Assembly: GCF_001684975.1 (NCBI RefSeq)
Contig: NZ_MAYH01000045.1
Location: forward strand, 372,001 to 436,000
DNA from: Chryseobacterium artocarpi
GTDB lineage: Bacteria; Bacteroidota; Bacteroidia; Flavobacteriales; Weeksellaceae
Length of the DNA stretch: 64,000 nt
Direction: 5' to 3'
Of this stretch, positions 1 through 9,743 are shown piece by piece. The stretch's first letter is position 1; every line of letters begins with the position of its first letter. The position numbers were made by a program, and so were the translations under genes. Under the pieces are notes generated by a model. It worked only from the letters and a program-made list of their open reading frames with translations, did no database searches and was not told the DNA's origin.

Positions 1-392
1 ACTGCCCAAGCTTATTAGGATTACCTTATCTGAATGCTGTAAAGGCAGATGATCCTGTTTATCTGAATACAAGAAAATTTGTATGGTCAGAAAACAATCC
101 GTTCTTCTTTAAAGGTAAGCTGGCAGAAGGAATAGGAGGACCACATATTGGACTTGATATGATCTGGCCAATGAGTATCATTATGAAAGCACTCACTACA
201 AATGATAAGAGTGAAATCAAATGGTGTATTGATACTTTGCAGAAAACACATGGTGGTACAGGTTTCATGCACGAATCCTTCCATAAAGACAATGATAAGA
301 AATTCACCAGAGAATGGTTTGCCTGGTCAAATACCTTATTTGGAGAGCTGCTATGGAAGACCTTTAATGAAAATCCTGAACTGCTGACGTAG
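1..392 (+). CDS. GH125 exo-alpha-1,6-mannosidase, C-terminal part (5' end outside window)
   Basis: Left-truncated gene; the frame is open from base 3 and stops at 390-392, giving 129 residues. The readable part has motifs typical of the end of the GH125 (former DUF1237) fold: PSLLGLPYL, GIGGPHIG, IWPMSII, TGFMHESFHK and REWFAWSNTLFGELL. The family is known to remove alpha-1,6-linked mannose from N-glycan cores. The Glu in MHESF is probably the general base; that is from memory of the family, not proven here. Followed by an Endo-F-like gene, a ROK kinase and a GH92 mannosidase on the same strand, which supports a mannose-glycan role. Signal peptide cannot be judged because the N-terminus is missing. 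Confidence 0.87.
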   Translation, partial: CPSLLGLPYLNAVKADDPVYLNTRKFVWSENNPFFFKGKLAEGIGGPHIGLDMIWPMSIIMKALTTNDKSEIKWCIDTLQKTHGGTGFMHESFHKDNDKKFTREWFAWSNTLFGELLWKTFNENPELLT

Positions 393-423
393 ATTTTTTT
401 GAATTTATATTGACTTGATTTTT

Positions 424-454
424 AAGTGCTTCTCTTGATAAAAGAGAAGTGCTT
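424..454 (+). terminator. Hairpin after the GH125 gene
   Basis: A 13-bp stem (424-436 with 442-454, two G-U pairs) with a 5-nt loop lies 32 bases after the GH125 stop. There is no T run after it, so it may be an RNA-stabilising or attenuating hairpin rather than a full intrinsic terminator. Confidence 0.4.
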
Positions 455-505
455 AAGGATACTTATGTCAAATTTTAACACAAAACATTTCCAAAAAATT
501 ATATT

Positions 506-2908
506 ATGAAAAAAAAATCCCTTCTTATTCCCCTGATGGCAATGATGCTTCATACAGGTTCTCAACTCAATGCACAACAGCTCAATCCGCTTGGAGTTTG
601 CTATGTGGAAGTGAATAACAATAATATGCTGAATGCAGGTTCTTATACACTTCAGAACACAAACAGACAGCTTTTTGACGTTGCAATCATCTTTGCAGCC
701 AATATCAATTATGATGTTTCCAAAAGCAGAGCCTATATTTCAAGTAACAACAACGTTACCAAGGTTCTGAATGATGTAAATACCTATGTGAAACCCCTAC
801 AGCAAAAAGGAATTAAAGTTCTTCTCGATATCTTAGGAAATCACCAGGGTGTGGGAATTTCCAATTTCCCAAACCGTGAAGCAGCAAAAGATTTCGCTTT
901 ACAGGTTGCCCACACTGTCAATACTTACGGACTGGACGGCGTAGATCTGGATGATGAATACGCTGGATATGGTAACAACGGAACAGGACAGCCTAATAAC
1001 AGTTCTTTTGTAATGCTCTTACAGGAACTTAGAGCCGCAATGCCTGATAAACTGATCACATTCTATTATTACGGACCAGCAACATCAAGACAAAGTTACA
1101 ACGGGGATGCAGCCGGAAACTATATCAATTACAGCTGGAATGCCATGTATGGAACCTACAGCGTTCCAAATGTTCCTCCTCTTAATAAAACAAAGCTTTC
1201 TCCAGCCGCAATATGGATCCAAAATACCAACTCTGGCTCTACTTCTGCCTCTACACTGGCAAATTTAGCAACAAGTACAAAAAATGATGGCTATGGCGTT
1301 TTCATGTGGTATGATTTGGGTTCTGCCAATGTTGCCAACTATCTGAGCACAGGCTCTAATATTCTTTATAACGAAAATACACAGCTCAGCGGACAGTTAT
1401 ATTCTTGGTCCCCAGGGCAAAGCTGTGATCCGCCATTAGGATTGGATGTAAGTAACGTTACAGGAACTTCGGCAAAATTGAATTGGACTTCCAATGGATC
1501 TCAAACCTATAATGTTGATTATAAGCCTGCCAATTCAACAGTTTGGACTAATGCAACCACTAATTATTCAGGAAATAATGTAACTATCAATAACCTTACC
1601 CTGAATACCGATTACGACTGGAGAATACAATCCAACTGTTCGTCAACATTAACGAGTACTTATCTTTTTGCTCCGAGATTTAATTCAGGAAACGGATGTG
1701 CAACTCCTTCAGGGTTAACATCTGGTAGCTATCTCGGAAATACCACCCAATTATCCTGGACAGGAACAGCATCTTCTTATACATTACAATATAAAACAGC
1801 TGCGGCAACTACATGGAACGAGGTTCAGAATATTACCACAAATAATTATTCCTTACAAAACCTCACCCCTAATACAAACTATGTATGGAAAGTACAATCT
1901 GTCTGTAATGGAGGAACCACAAGCGCTTATTCAGCAGATGGAACATTTAATAGCGGTTTGGCTCCTATCACAAGCCCTGGTCCAAGATCACTTTCCTTCA
2001 ACGGAAGTACAAATTATCTTAATGCAGGACAATTCAATCTAAGTGGGAATGCTTTGACATTTGAAGGTTGGGTAAAAGTAAATGCTTTTAAAACAGCGTT
2101 TCCTAACATTTCATCTGTCATGGGAATTGAAGTAGGAGACAGTAATTCTGCAATGTTAAGATTTGGAGATGGAAATCTTGCCAATAACAAACTTCAGTTT
2201 ATATTAAGCTTTGGATCATCACAGGTAAAATTAAACAGTAATGCCTCATTTAATACAAACACATGGTATCATATCGCAGCAACATATGATGGAGCGTCCA
2301 TGAAACTTTATGTGAATGGCAGTCTGGATGCAAGTTCACAGGTAACAGGTAACTTTACTGCTAACGGAATTCTTTATCTTGGAAGAAACTATGATAACTC
2401 ACGTACAATCAATGGTTCATTGGATGAATTCAGAGTGTGGAAAAGAGCATTGTCTGCTCAGGAAATAATAGATAATAAATGTAATGTAGCTCCCAATTCA
2501 ACAAATCTTGAAGCCAACTGGAAAATGGATGAAGGAAGCGGAACCGCGGCCTTGGATTCAACTCCAAATACACACTTTGCAACATTGGTGAGTATGACAG
2601 ATACAAACTGGAAGACAGATGTTCCTTGTACAGCTTTATTATCCACAAGAGAGGCTGATCTATTAAAAGAAAGCGGAGCATATCCAAATCCGGTAAGGAA
2701 AGGAAATGACATTCATTTTACAATCAATGACAGTTCTGCTAATGAAGTGGAATTGTATGATAACGCCGGAAAATTATCAAAAAAACAGAATATTAGTCAA
2801 AATAATAATACAATCAATACACAGGATTTAATTAGTGGTACTTATATTTACAAAATCACATCATCAAATAATAAAGTCCTGTCGTCAGGTAAGATTATAG
2901 TAAAGTAA
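506..2908 (+). CDS. Secreted GH18 endo-beta-N-acetylglucosaminidase (Endo H/F1-like) with Fn3, LamG and T9SS domains
   Basis: 800 aa. Signal peptide at 1-24, then a GH18 barrel to about 310. The catalytic motif at residues 144-151 (DGVDLDDE, catalytic Glu151 with Asp149) followed by YAGYG matches the Endo H / Endo F1 branch, which cuts between the two core GlcNAc residues of N-glycans. Two fibronectin type III domains follow (about 315-400 and 405-490), then a LamG/concanavalin-like domain (about 500-680, NGSTNYLNAG start and LDEFRVWKRALS near the end) and a type A T9SS sorting domain (about 725-800, starting AYPNPV). The protein is therefore secreted through the outer membrane. Single-domain Endo F1 is much shorter, so the accessory modules are an extension, probably for glycan or surface binding. 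Neighbours are mannosidases and a sugar kinase. Confidence 0.87.
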   Translation: MKKKSLLIPLMAMMLHTGSQLNAQQLNPLGVCYVEVNNNNMLNAGSYTLQNTNRQLFDVAIIFAANINYDVSKSRAYISSNNNVTKVLNDVNTYVKPLQQKGIKVLLDILGNHQGVGISNFPNREAAKDFALQVAHTVNTYGLDGVDLDDEYAGYGNNGTGQPNNSSFVMLLQELRAAMPDKLITFYYYGPATSRQSYNGDAAGNYINYSWNAMYGTYSVPNVPPLNKTKLSPAAIWIQNTNSGSTSASTLANLATSTKNDGYGVFMWYDLGSANVANYLSTGSNILYNENTQLSGQLYSWSPGQSCDPPLGLDVSNVTGTSAKLNWTSNGSQTYNVDYKPANSTVWTNATTNYSGNNVTINNLTLNTDYDWRIQSNCSSTLTSTYLFAPRFNSGNGCATPSGLTSGSYLGNTTQLSWTGTASSYTLQYKTAAATTWNEVQNITTNNYSLQNLTPNTNYVWKVQSVCNGGTTSAYSADGTFNSGLAPITSPGPRSLSFNGSTNYLNAGQFNLSGNALTFEGWVKVNAFKTAFPNISSVMGIEVGDSNSAMLRFGDGNLANNKLQFILSFGSSQVKLNSNASFNTNTWYHIAATYDGASMKLYVNGSLDASSQVTGNFTANGILYLGRNYDNSRTINGSLDEFRVWKRALSAQEIIDNKCNVAPNSTNLEANWKMDEGSGTAALDSTPNTHFATLVSMTDTNWKTDVPCTALLSTREADLLKESGAYPNPVRKGNDIHFTINDSSANEVELYDNAGKLSKKQNISQNNNTINTQDLISGTYIYKITSSNNKVLSSGKIIVK

Positions 2909-2951
2909 AATACAGATATAGACTGTTTTAACTAAAATATAGTTAAATTGT

Positions 2952-2992
2952 AAACAGGCAGACAGGTTGTATATTCTTGTTTGTCTGTTTTC
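2952..2992 (+). terminator. Weak hairpin after the GH18 gene
   Basis: CAGACA at 2959-2964 pairs with TGTCTG at 2982-2987 across a long loop and is followed by TTTT. Stem is short, so termination may be partial and the downstream ROK and GH92 genes may be read through. Confidence 0.3.
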
Positions 2993-3023
2993 AGTCATAA
3001 AGAATTGATTAAAATTAAAAACG

Positions 3024-3890
3024 ATGCAGAATATATTAGGAATTGATATTGGCGGATCACATATTACGCTGGCGCAGGTAAATGCAGAAAAACGAGAAAT
3101 TATTACTTCAACCTATGTAAGAGAACATGTCAATTCATTTGATGATAAAGAAACTATTTTCTCTGCATGGGTTTCAGCCATTGAAAAAGCAGCTCATGAT
3201 CTGGTAAAAGATGATCTTATAATCGGAATTGCCATGCCCGGACCCTTCGATTATGAAAACGGAATATCTTTGATGCAGCAAGGAAAGTTTATCGATATTT
3301 ATCAGGTTAATATTAAAGAAGAATTGGCAAAAAGGTTATCTGTTGATCAGAATCAGATTCATTTTGTGAATGATGCTGCTGCATTTATGGAAGGAGAAGT
3401 ATTCGGCGGATGTGTCCAGGATTTCAAAAGAGTTTTTGGAATAACACTTGGAACAGGCTTGGGAACTACTTTTTACAACGGAGACACAGCAACCGATGAA
3501 GACTTGTGGGATACCGCATTTAAAAATTCAATATCAGAAGATTATCTGGCAACCCGTTGGTTTGTTAATCGCTATGAAGAACTTACCGGTGAGAAAATTT
3601 CAGGAACAAAAGATTTATTGGATAAGCCCAAAGAAATTCAGAATCAGATATTTAATGAATATGCCGATTCCTTTTCTGAATTTATCATAAAATACGTAGC
3701 TCATTACACTCCCGAAGTGTTAGTTCTAGGAGGGAATATTGCAAAAGCCTATCCTTATTTTGAAGAAAGATTTGTTCAGAACTTAAATAAGAATAATATT
3801 AATTTAGAGGTGAAAATTTCTGCTATTTTTGAAGATGCAGCTATTTTAGGAGCCGCAAGCTATGCTTCGAAAAAGGTAACAATAAACTAA
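3024..3890 (+). CDS. ROK-family sugar kinase
   Basis: 288 aa cytoplasmic protein. The N-terminal phosphate-binding motif GIDIGGSH (residues 5-12), the FVNDAAAF segment with the catalytic Asp, and GITLGTGLGTT (the second phosphate loop) identify the ROK fold (glucokinase, ManNAc kinase, fructokinase). The cysteine-rich zinc motif found in most ROK sugar kinases (CxCGxxGC) is absent: the segment after the second loop has no Cys cluster. The sugar cannot be told from sequence; between Endo-F-like and GH92 genes, mannose or GlcNAc is the best guess. The GH92 gene starts 16 bases downstream, so the two are probably co-transcribed. Confidence 0.85.
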   Translation: MQNILGIDIGGSHITLAQVNAEKREIITSTYVREHVNSFDDKETIFSAWVSAIEKAAHDLVKDDLIIGIAMPGPFDYENGISLMQQGKFIDIYQVNIKEELAKRLSVDQNQIHFVNDAAAFMEGEVFGGCVQDFKRVFGITLGTGLGTTFYNGDTATDEDLWDTAFKNSISEDYLATRWFVNRYEELTGEKISGTKDLLDKPKEIQNQIFNEYADSFSEFIIKYVAHYTPEVLVLGGNIAKAYPYFEERFVQNLNKNNINLEVKISAIFEDAAILGAASYASKKVTIN

Positions 3891-3906
3891 TAAACGAAAC
3901 GATATA

Positions 3907-6189
3907 ATGAAGTCAATATTTTCTACTTTCTTTCTACTGTTACAGGGCTTGGCTTTCGGGCAAAACCTATCCCCTGTAGACTATGTAAATCCATTGATGG
4001 GAACCCAGTCAAAACCTTCCTTATCAACAGGAAACACTTATCCGGCAGTAGGATTGCCATGGGGAATGAATATCTGGACTCCGCAAACCGGAAAAATGGG
4101 TGACGGATGGGCGTATACTTACGATGCAGACAAGATTAAAGGATTCAAGCAAACCCATCAGCCCTCTCCATGGATGAATGATTATGGCGCATTTTCTATC
4201 ATGCCGGGAGTAGGTAAAGTTAAATTTAAAGAAGATGACAGAGCAAGCTGGTTCAGTCATAAAGCTGAGGTTTCAACTCCCTATTTCTATAGTGTATATC
4301 TGGCAGACATCAATGTGACTACAGAGTTTACTCCTACCGAGAGAGCTTCCTTTTTTAAATTTGATTTTCCAAAAACAGACAGTGCTTACGTCGTAATTGA
4401 TGCTTTAAACAAAGGCTCATACGTTAAGATTCTTCCTAAAGAAAGAAAAATTTTAGGATACACCACCAGATATTCTACAGGTAAGTATGACAATTTTAAA
4501 AATTACTTTGTTATCCAGTTTGATAAAGATTTTGAGCTTACAAAAGGCTGGAAAGACGATAAATTTGTTAATTATCAGTTGGAAATTACAAGTGATCACG
4601 CGGGAGCGGTAGTAGGTTTTAAACTAAAAGATAAAGAATCGGTGTATGCTAAAGTAGCATCTTCCTTCATTAGCTTTGAGCAGGCAGAGCTGAACCTTAA
4701 AAGAGAAATTGGAAACAGAAACTTTGAGCAGGTAAAGACAGATGCTAAAAATATCTGGAATAAAACTTTAGGAAAAATAGAAGTAAAAGGAGGTACAGAT
4801 CAACAGATGAGAACTTTTTACTCATCTCTGTACAGAACTCTATTCTTTCCACAAAAATTATATGAAATTGATGCTCAGAACAAAGTAAAACACTGGAGCC
4901 CATACAATGGTAAAATTCTGGACGGAAAAATGTTTGCAGGAACAGGATTTTGGGATACTTTCCGTGCGTTATACCCTTTCCTGAACCTTGTTTATCCAAG
5001 TATTAATATGGAAATGCAGGAAGGGCTAGTGAATGCTTATAAAGAAGGAGGATTTTTGCCGGAATGGAGTAGTCCTGGGTATTCTGATATCATGATTGGG
5101 AACAATTCAGCGTCAGTAGTTGCAGATGCTTATATTAAAGGACTTCGTGGTTACGACGTAGAAACCCTTTGGCAGGCAGTAAAACATGGGGCTGATAACG
5201 AAGGACCTATAGAAGCCGTAGGGCGTGCAGGAGTAGAATATTACAATAAACTAGGTTATGTTCCTTACGATGTGAAGATTAATGAAAATGCAGCCAGAAC
5301 ATTAGAATATGCTTATGATGATTTTGCTATTTATCAATTAGGAAAAGCGCTGGGAAAACCTGCATCAGAAATTGATATTTATAAAAAAAGAGCGTATAAT
5401 TACAAAAATCTGTTTGATAAAGAAACAGGCTTGATGCGAGGTAAAAATAAAGACGGTAATTTTCAAAAGCCTTTTAATCCATTTAAGTGGGGAGATGCTT
5501 TTACAGAAGGAAACAGCTGGCATTACACATGGTCAGTTTTTCAGGATGTGGATGGTCTTGCCGAGCTGATGGGAGGTAAAAAGAAATTTGAGGCTAAACT
5601 GGATGAGGTGTTTTCACTGCCACCTGTTTTTGATGATAGTTATTATGGTGGGGTAATCCACGAGATCAGAGAAATGCAGATTATGAATATGGGACAATAT
5701 GCTCACGGAAATCAGCCTATTCAGCATATGATTTATTTGTATAATTATGCCGGGGCTCCTTATAAAACACAATATTGGGCAAGACAGGTGATGAACAAAT
5801 TATACCAGCCGACACCTGATGGATATTGTGGAGATGAAGATAACGGGCAGACTTCTGCATGGTACATTTTCTCGGCTTTAGGTTTTTATCCTGTAACACC
5901 GGCAACAGATCAATATGTATTGGGAGCACCATTATTTAAAGAAGCTACCATTCATTTGGAAAACGGAATGAAAATTGAAGTGAAAGCACCGGAAAACAGC
6001 GCAGAAAATTTATATGTAAAATCATTGAATGTAAATAAACAGCCTTATTCCAAGAACTGGCTAAGTCATCAGGAACTTATTAAAGGAGCCGTGCTGGATT
6101 TTAAAATGGACAGCAAGCCAAATAAAGAGAGAGGATCACAGGAAAAAGACTTCCCGTATTCAATGTCAAAAGAAGAATTAAGAAAATAA
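3907..6189 (+). CDS. GH92 family alpha-mannosidase, secreted
   Basis: 760 aa, close to the usual family length. Cleavable signal peptide (1-18, ending AFGQ); no lipobox and no T9SS domain, so probably periplasmic. Family motifs are seen in order: VNPLMGTQ near the N-terminus, HQPSPWMNDYG (about 80-90), GTGFWDTFRALYPF (about 345), GGVIHEIREM (about 585) and GDEDNGQTSAWYIFSALGFYPV (about 640-660). GH92 enzymes are calcium-dependent inverting exo-alpha-mannosidases acting on N-glycan branches (mostly alpha-1,2, also 1,3, 1,4 and 1,6). With the upstream GH18 and GH125 enzymes this gives a trimming route for high-mannose glycans. Linkage specificity is not readable here. Confidence 0.92.
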   Translation: MKSIFSTFFLLLQGLAFGQNLSPVDYVNPLMGTQSKPSLSTGNTYPAVGLPWGMNIWTPQTGKMGDGWAYTYDADKIKGFKQTHQPSPWMNDYGAFSIMPGVGKVKFKEDDRASWFSHKAEVSTPYFYSVYLADINVTTEFTPTERASFFKFDFPKTDSAYVVIDALNKGSYVKILPKERKILGYTTRYSTGKYDNFKNYFVIQFDKDFELTKGWKDDKFVNYQLEITSDHAGAVVGFKLKDKESVYAKVASSFISFEQAELNLKREIGNRNFEQVKTDAKNIWNKTLGKIEVKGGTDQQMRTFYSSLYRTLFFPQKLYEIDAQNKVKHWSPYNGKILDGKMFAGTGFWDTFRALYPFLNLVYPSINMEMQEGLVNAYKEGGFLPEWSSPGYSDIMIGNNSASVVADAYIKGLRGYDVETLWQAVKHGADNEGPIEAVGRAGVEYYNKLGYVPYDVKINENAARTLEYAYDDFAIYQLGKALGKPASEIDIYKKRAYNYKNLFDKETGLMRGKNKDGNFQKPFNPFKWGDAFTEGNSWHYTWSVFQDVDGLAELMGGKKKFEAKLDEVFSLPPVFDDSYYGGVIHEIREMQIMNMGQYAHGNQPIQHMIYLYNYAGAPYKTQYWARQVMNKLYQPTPDGYCGDEDNGQTSAWYIFSALGFYPVTPATDQYVLGAPLFKEATIHLENGMKIEVKAPENSAENLYVKSLNVNKQPYSKNWLSHQELIKGAVLDFKMDSKPNKERGSQEKDFPYSMSKEELRK

Positions 6190-6219
6190 ATTTTAAATTA
6201 GAAATACAATTATAACTGT

Positions 6220-6717
6220 ATGAGTACAGAAAAAAAAGAAATATTCGATAGAGTAGAAGGCATGCTGCAGGCACAAGGTTTTACCATTGCAGCAAAAGAT
6301 GATACAAGACCATGGGGTGGTTTTTTCGTTATTGATGAAACACAGGCGCAGGATTTTGCCAATCAGTATTTTGATGGGATAGATGTAGAAAACCTGAGAA
6401 TAGGAGGGAAGCTAAGCCCAAAAATTCTTATTGTAGCTCCCGAAGCCAGACTAAGCTGGCAATATCACCACAGAAGAGCAGAAATCTGGCAGGTCGTTGA
6501 AGGAACTGTAGGAATCAAAAGAAGTAACACAGATGAAGAAGGTGAACTTGCAGAATACAAACCGAAAGATCAGATCAAACTTCAGCAAGGCGAAAGACAC
6601 AGGCTGATTGGTTTATCAGGATGGGGAATTGTAGCTGAGATCTGGCAGCATACAGACGCATCCAACCCTTCAGATGAAGATGATATTGTAAGAGTACAAG
6701 ATGACTTTGGAAGATAA
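6220..6717 (+). CDS. Sugar-phosphate isomerase-like cupin (mannose-6-phosphate isomerase type II / ManC C-terminal type)
   Basis: 165 aa, single-domain cytoplasmic cupin. Likely metal ligands are H83, H84, E88 and H127 (motifs SWQYHHRRAEIW and GERHRLIG). The PWGGF and LSPKILIVAP segments resemble the phosphomannose isomerase half of bifunctional ManC enzymes, and proteins of this type are often labelled phosphoheptose isomerase in Chryseobacterium. In this locus it may feed released mannose into glycolysis by converting mannose-6-phosphate to fructose-6-phosphate; that is inference from neighbours. It lies 30 bases after the GH92 gene and is followed by a clear terminator, so it closes the operon. 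Confidence 0.8.
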   Translation: MSTEKKEIFDRVEGMLQAQGFTIAAKDDTRPWGGFFVIDETQAQDFANQYFDGIDVENLRIGGKLSPKILIVAPEARLSWQYHHRRAEIWQVVEGTVGIKRSNTDEEGELAEYKPKDQIKLQQGERHRLIGLSGWGIVAEIWQHTDASNPSDEDDIVRVQDDFGR

Positions 6718-6720
6718 AAT

Positions 6721-6753
6721 AAAAAGCAGCATCAATTCTGATGCTGCTTTTTT
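6721..6753 (+). terminator. Intrinsic terminator of the glycosidase operon
   Basis: Perfect 10-bp stem AGCAGCATCA / TGATGCTGCT (6725-6734 and 6739-6748) with an ATTC loop and a T run. Confidence 0.9.
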
Positions 6754-6853
6754 ATTTTGGTAAGGAAGCTGGGCACGGGAAGAGGGAAGTTATTGGAGGT
6801 TTTATGAAAGGTCATTTTGGGAAATAATCTAATTGTTCAAACTGAAGTGAGCA

Positions 6854-6896
6854 GATAAAAAATAAACGTTATAGGTTTCAAAAACCTATAACGTTT
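6854..6896 (-). terminator. Terminator after the double-HMA TonB receptor gene
   Basis: Perfect 15-bp inverted repeat (6864-6878 and 6882-6896) with a 3-nt loop; on the minus strand it is followed by a T-rich run (6854-6863). Lies about 70 bases after the receptor stop codon. Confidence 0.8.
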
Positions 6897-6968
6897 TACT
6901 TATATTAATTTATCGTAGCTAAAGAAGTCTGTCGATGAAGAGTCCCTCCATTCTCCATTTTCCTACTC

Positions 6969-9674
6969 TTAAAAAGTCACATCCAATCCTACATAGAAAT
7001 TCGCTTTCATAATAGGAGCATATACCATTCCGCCATCAAAATAATTTCCGAAAGGATTTTTGAAGTCTATAATCGCATTTTTCTGATAATAAGAAGTCAA
7101 ATTTTCTCCCCCCAAATAAGCTCTAAGCTTCTTGTTGAAGTTTTTTGAAATCTGCGCATTCAATACAGCATAAGAGTTTGAATAAACCGGTAATTGAAAC
7201 TCTGCAGGATTACCAGCCATATCAGGAAGCCTTTGTTTTCCAACCCAGTTTAAAGTCGTATCAAAACTCCAGAATCCACCCTTATCATTTTTATTGGTAG
7301 AATAGGCAAGGTTTACAAATCCTCTGTGTTTTGCCATAAATGGAACCTCTCTTCTTCCATCAATATAATCAGCCTGCACATCATAATATTTATAAGCAAG
7401 CCTTACATCAAAGTTTTTGAATGGAGTGAAATCCCACTGAGTCTGGAATGAATTGGCAAATGACTTTCCATCAAGGTTATAGAACGTCAGCTGCTGAGGA
7501 GATCTATCCAAATCCACCAATACCTGATCCTGGAAATCTGTTCTGAAAAAATCTGCAATAATGCTGGATTTTCTTCCGAAAAGCTTAAACTCCTGCTGCA
7601 AACTTGCTCCATAGTTCCATGCAATTTCTGGCTTTAATCCATAAATATTTCCACCGTTTGGTAAGATATTGATTGCTCTGTTTGATGCAAAATACTGTTG
7701 GTTTTCCGCAAATACATTCGCCGTTCTGAATCCTCTTCCCGCAGAAAGTCTTAAAATAGTCTGTGGCGTGAAATCATACTTGAAATTTACCCTTGGTGTA
7801 AACTGAGTACCCGCCAGATTATGAAAATCAACCCTTGTTCCTGCTACTAAAGTATATTTTAAACCTGTTAAAGTATATTCAGCAAAAATTCCCGGAACAA
7901 TTTCGTTTCTCTTCATATTATCAATCAGATAATTCTCTTCATAACCATCATATAAGAAACTTGCACCAGCTTTATATTTATGATTAGTATTTCCAAGAAC
8001 ACTCTCAAATATTAAATTGGAATAATACGTATGCTGTTTTCCTGCATAATTTCTCAAACCAAAAAAACTGTCTTGCTGATGATACACGTACTGGTTCATC
8101 CAGCCAATACTTTGGTAAGGTTTTCCCTTAAAGACATATCCTGTTTTATTCCAAACCTGAAATCTTGAAATATCAATACCCACACCGTATGCAGGCTGCT
8201 TATCCTGAGCCAGATTTTTATCAAAGCCAATCTGTCCTGCAGTTCTTTCATCTCTGATAAAATTAATTCCAAAGTGAGACCCAAATCCTGACTTTTCAAG
8301 ATCATTATAATTTAATAAATAAGCTGCGTTGATCTGCGTTCCCTTTGGTCTGTCAAGGAAACCATCATCATTCATATCTGTATTCCCGAATGTTCCGTTT
8401 CCGTGAAGTAAAAAAGTCTGTGACCATTTATCATTGATAGGAGAGACATTGGTAATATTGATTTCTGCTCTTCCGTTAAAATCAGAGAAAAGATTCAATG
8501 ATGTTTCTGGAGTTTTTGCGTTTTTCAGAAGCTCAGTATTGATTTGTCCTGTGATACTCTCGTAGCCATTTGTTACAGTACTTCCTCCTTTTGTTAGCTG
8601 AATACTTTCAATCCATCTTCCGGGAATGAAATTTAAACCATATGCAGAAGCCAATCCTCTGATCTCAGGCAATTGTTCCTTTGTCAAACTGGTGTATTTC
8701 TGATCCAAACCAAGCATTTTCAGCTGTTTTGTACCCGTTACCGCATTGCTGAAAGATACATCTACTGTTGCATTCGTTTCAAAACTTTCGGATAGATTAC
8801 AACATGCAGCTTTTAATAGCTCCTTTTTATCAATATTAAAAACAAGCCCTGTTTCTTTTTTACTTACAGAAGTTGCCGCTTTAGAACCGGTTACAACAAC
8901 ACCTTCAATGTTTTTTTCATGTTTGCTCTGAGGTTCATCATTAGAGGGAGTCTGGTGTTCTTTATGACCTTCATGTTTTGTTTCTTCTTCATAATGAACC
9001 TTTGGATTAGCTTCCCCAAAAGCAAAATCCCTGTCATACAAACAACAACCCGGCAGCCCGTTATAAACATCATCAGAAGCCTTATACTTTTCATTATCAT
9101 GCCCTGCATCCGCAATTGATTTTAAAATCTTATCTGATGAGGTTTTTGATGAATCGAAGTTTAAGATAACGGTTTGTTTATCTGCATTCCATTCAGCTAG
9201 ATCTGCGCCTGCATTTTTAGCTGCTTTTTCAATTCTTGCCTTGCATGAAGCACAGTTTCCCCTTACATAAAACTCATTATCTTTTTTAGCTGGAGCAGCA
9301 GTATTGGTATGATGTTCATGGTGAGATTCTGCTTGTTCAGGTTGTAGATCTCTGTCGTATAAACAACATCCCGGAAGGCTTTTGTAGACATCATCAGAAG
9401 CTTTGAATTTTTCATTGTCATGACCAGCTTCTGCCACTTTTTTCAGAATATCATCTGTAGAAACTTTATCTGTTTCTATAGTTAGTGTTTGAAGATCAAT
9501 AGAATAAACAGCCTTTTTTGCGCCTGCTTTTTTAGCAGCTCCTTCAATTCGGGTTTTGCACATTTCACAGTTTCCTTTTACCTTGAATTGGTTTTTAGAA
9601 AAACTTTGAGCTGATATAAATTGTGTAAATAAGAATAATGCACCAAGTATAAACCTGGAAATATATAATTTCAT
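6969..9674 (-). CDS. TonB-dependent receptor with two N-terminal heavy-metal-associated (HMA) domains
   Basis: 901 aa outer-membrane protein. Signal peptide 1-22. Two HMA-like domains occupy about 29-95 and 134-203; their metal-site motifs are GNCEMC (C36, C39) and GNCASC (C141, C144). Each is followed by the same GCCLYDRD motif (C103-C104 and C210-C211), so a unit of about 106 residues is duplicated. His-rich linkers follow (SHHEHH near 118-122, then HEGHKEH near 234-240). The plug begins near 257 (EGVVVTGSKA), contains another Cys pair (C291-C292 in AACCNLSESF), and the beta-barrel runs to the C-terminal TFYVGLDVTF-type strand. A copper or similar soft-metal role is likely; the exact metal is inference. 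Last gene of a three-gene operon with the Cys-rich protein and repeat lipoprotein upstream. Confidence 0.88.
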   Translation of the reverse strand: MKLYISRFILGALFLFTQFISAQSFSKNQFKVKGNCEMCKTRIEGAAKKAGAKKAVYSIDLQTLTIETDKVSTDDILKKVAEAGHDNEKFKASDDVYKSLPGCCLYDRDLQPEQAESHHEHHTNTAAPAKKDNEFYVRGNCASCKARIEKAAKNAGADLAEWNADKQTVILNFDSSKTSSDKILKSIADAGHDNEKYKASDDVYNGLPGCCLYDRDFAFGEANPKVHYEEETKHEGHKEHQTPSNDEPQSKHEKNIEGVVVTGSKAATSVSKKETGLVFNIDKKELLKAACCNLSESFETNATVDVSFSNAVTGTKQLKMLGLDQKYTSLTKEQLPEIRGLASAYGLNFIPGRWIESIQLTKGGSTVTNGYESITGQINTELLKNAKTPETSLNLFSDFNGRAEINITNVSPINDKWSQTFLLHGNGTFGNTDMNDDGFLDRPKGTQINAAYLLNYNDLEKSGFGSHFGINFIRDERTAGQIGFDKNLAQDKQPAYGVGIDISRFQVWNKTGYVFKGKPYQSIGWMNQYVYHQQDSFFGLRNYAGKQHTYYSNLIFESVLGNTNHKYKAGASFLYDGYEENYLIDNMKRNEIVPGIFAEYTLTGLKYTLVAGTRVDFHNLAGTQFTPRVNFKYDFTPQTILRLSAGRGFRTANVFAENQQYFASNRAINILPNGGNIYGLKPEIAWNYGASLQQEFKLFGRKSSIIADFFRTDFQDQVLVDLDRSPQQLTFYNLDGKSFANSFQTQWDFTPFKNFDVRLAYKYYDVQADYIDGRREVPFMAKHRGFVNLAYSTNKNDKGGFWSFDTTLNWVGKQRLPDMAGNPAEFQLPVYSNSYAVLNAQISKNFNKKLRAYLGGENLTSYYQKNAIIDFKNPFGNYFDGGMVYAPIMKANFYVGLDVTF

Positions 9675-9743
9675 TTTGTTTAAAAGTTTAGATTAATTAA
9701 AAAACGATTCATTACATAATATAATGAACGCACAATGCTTTAA

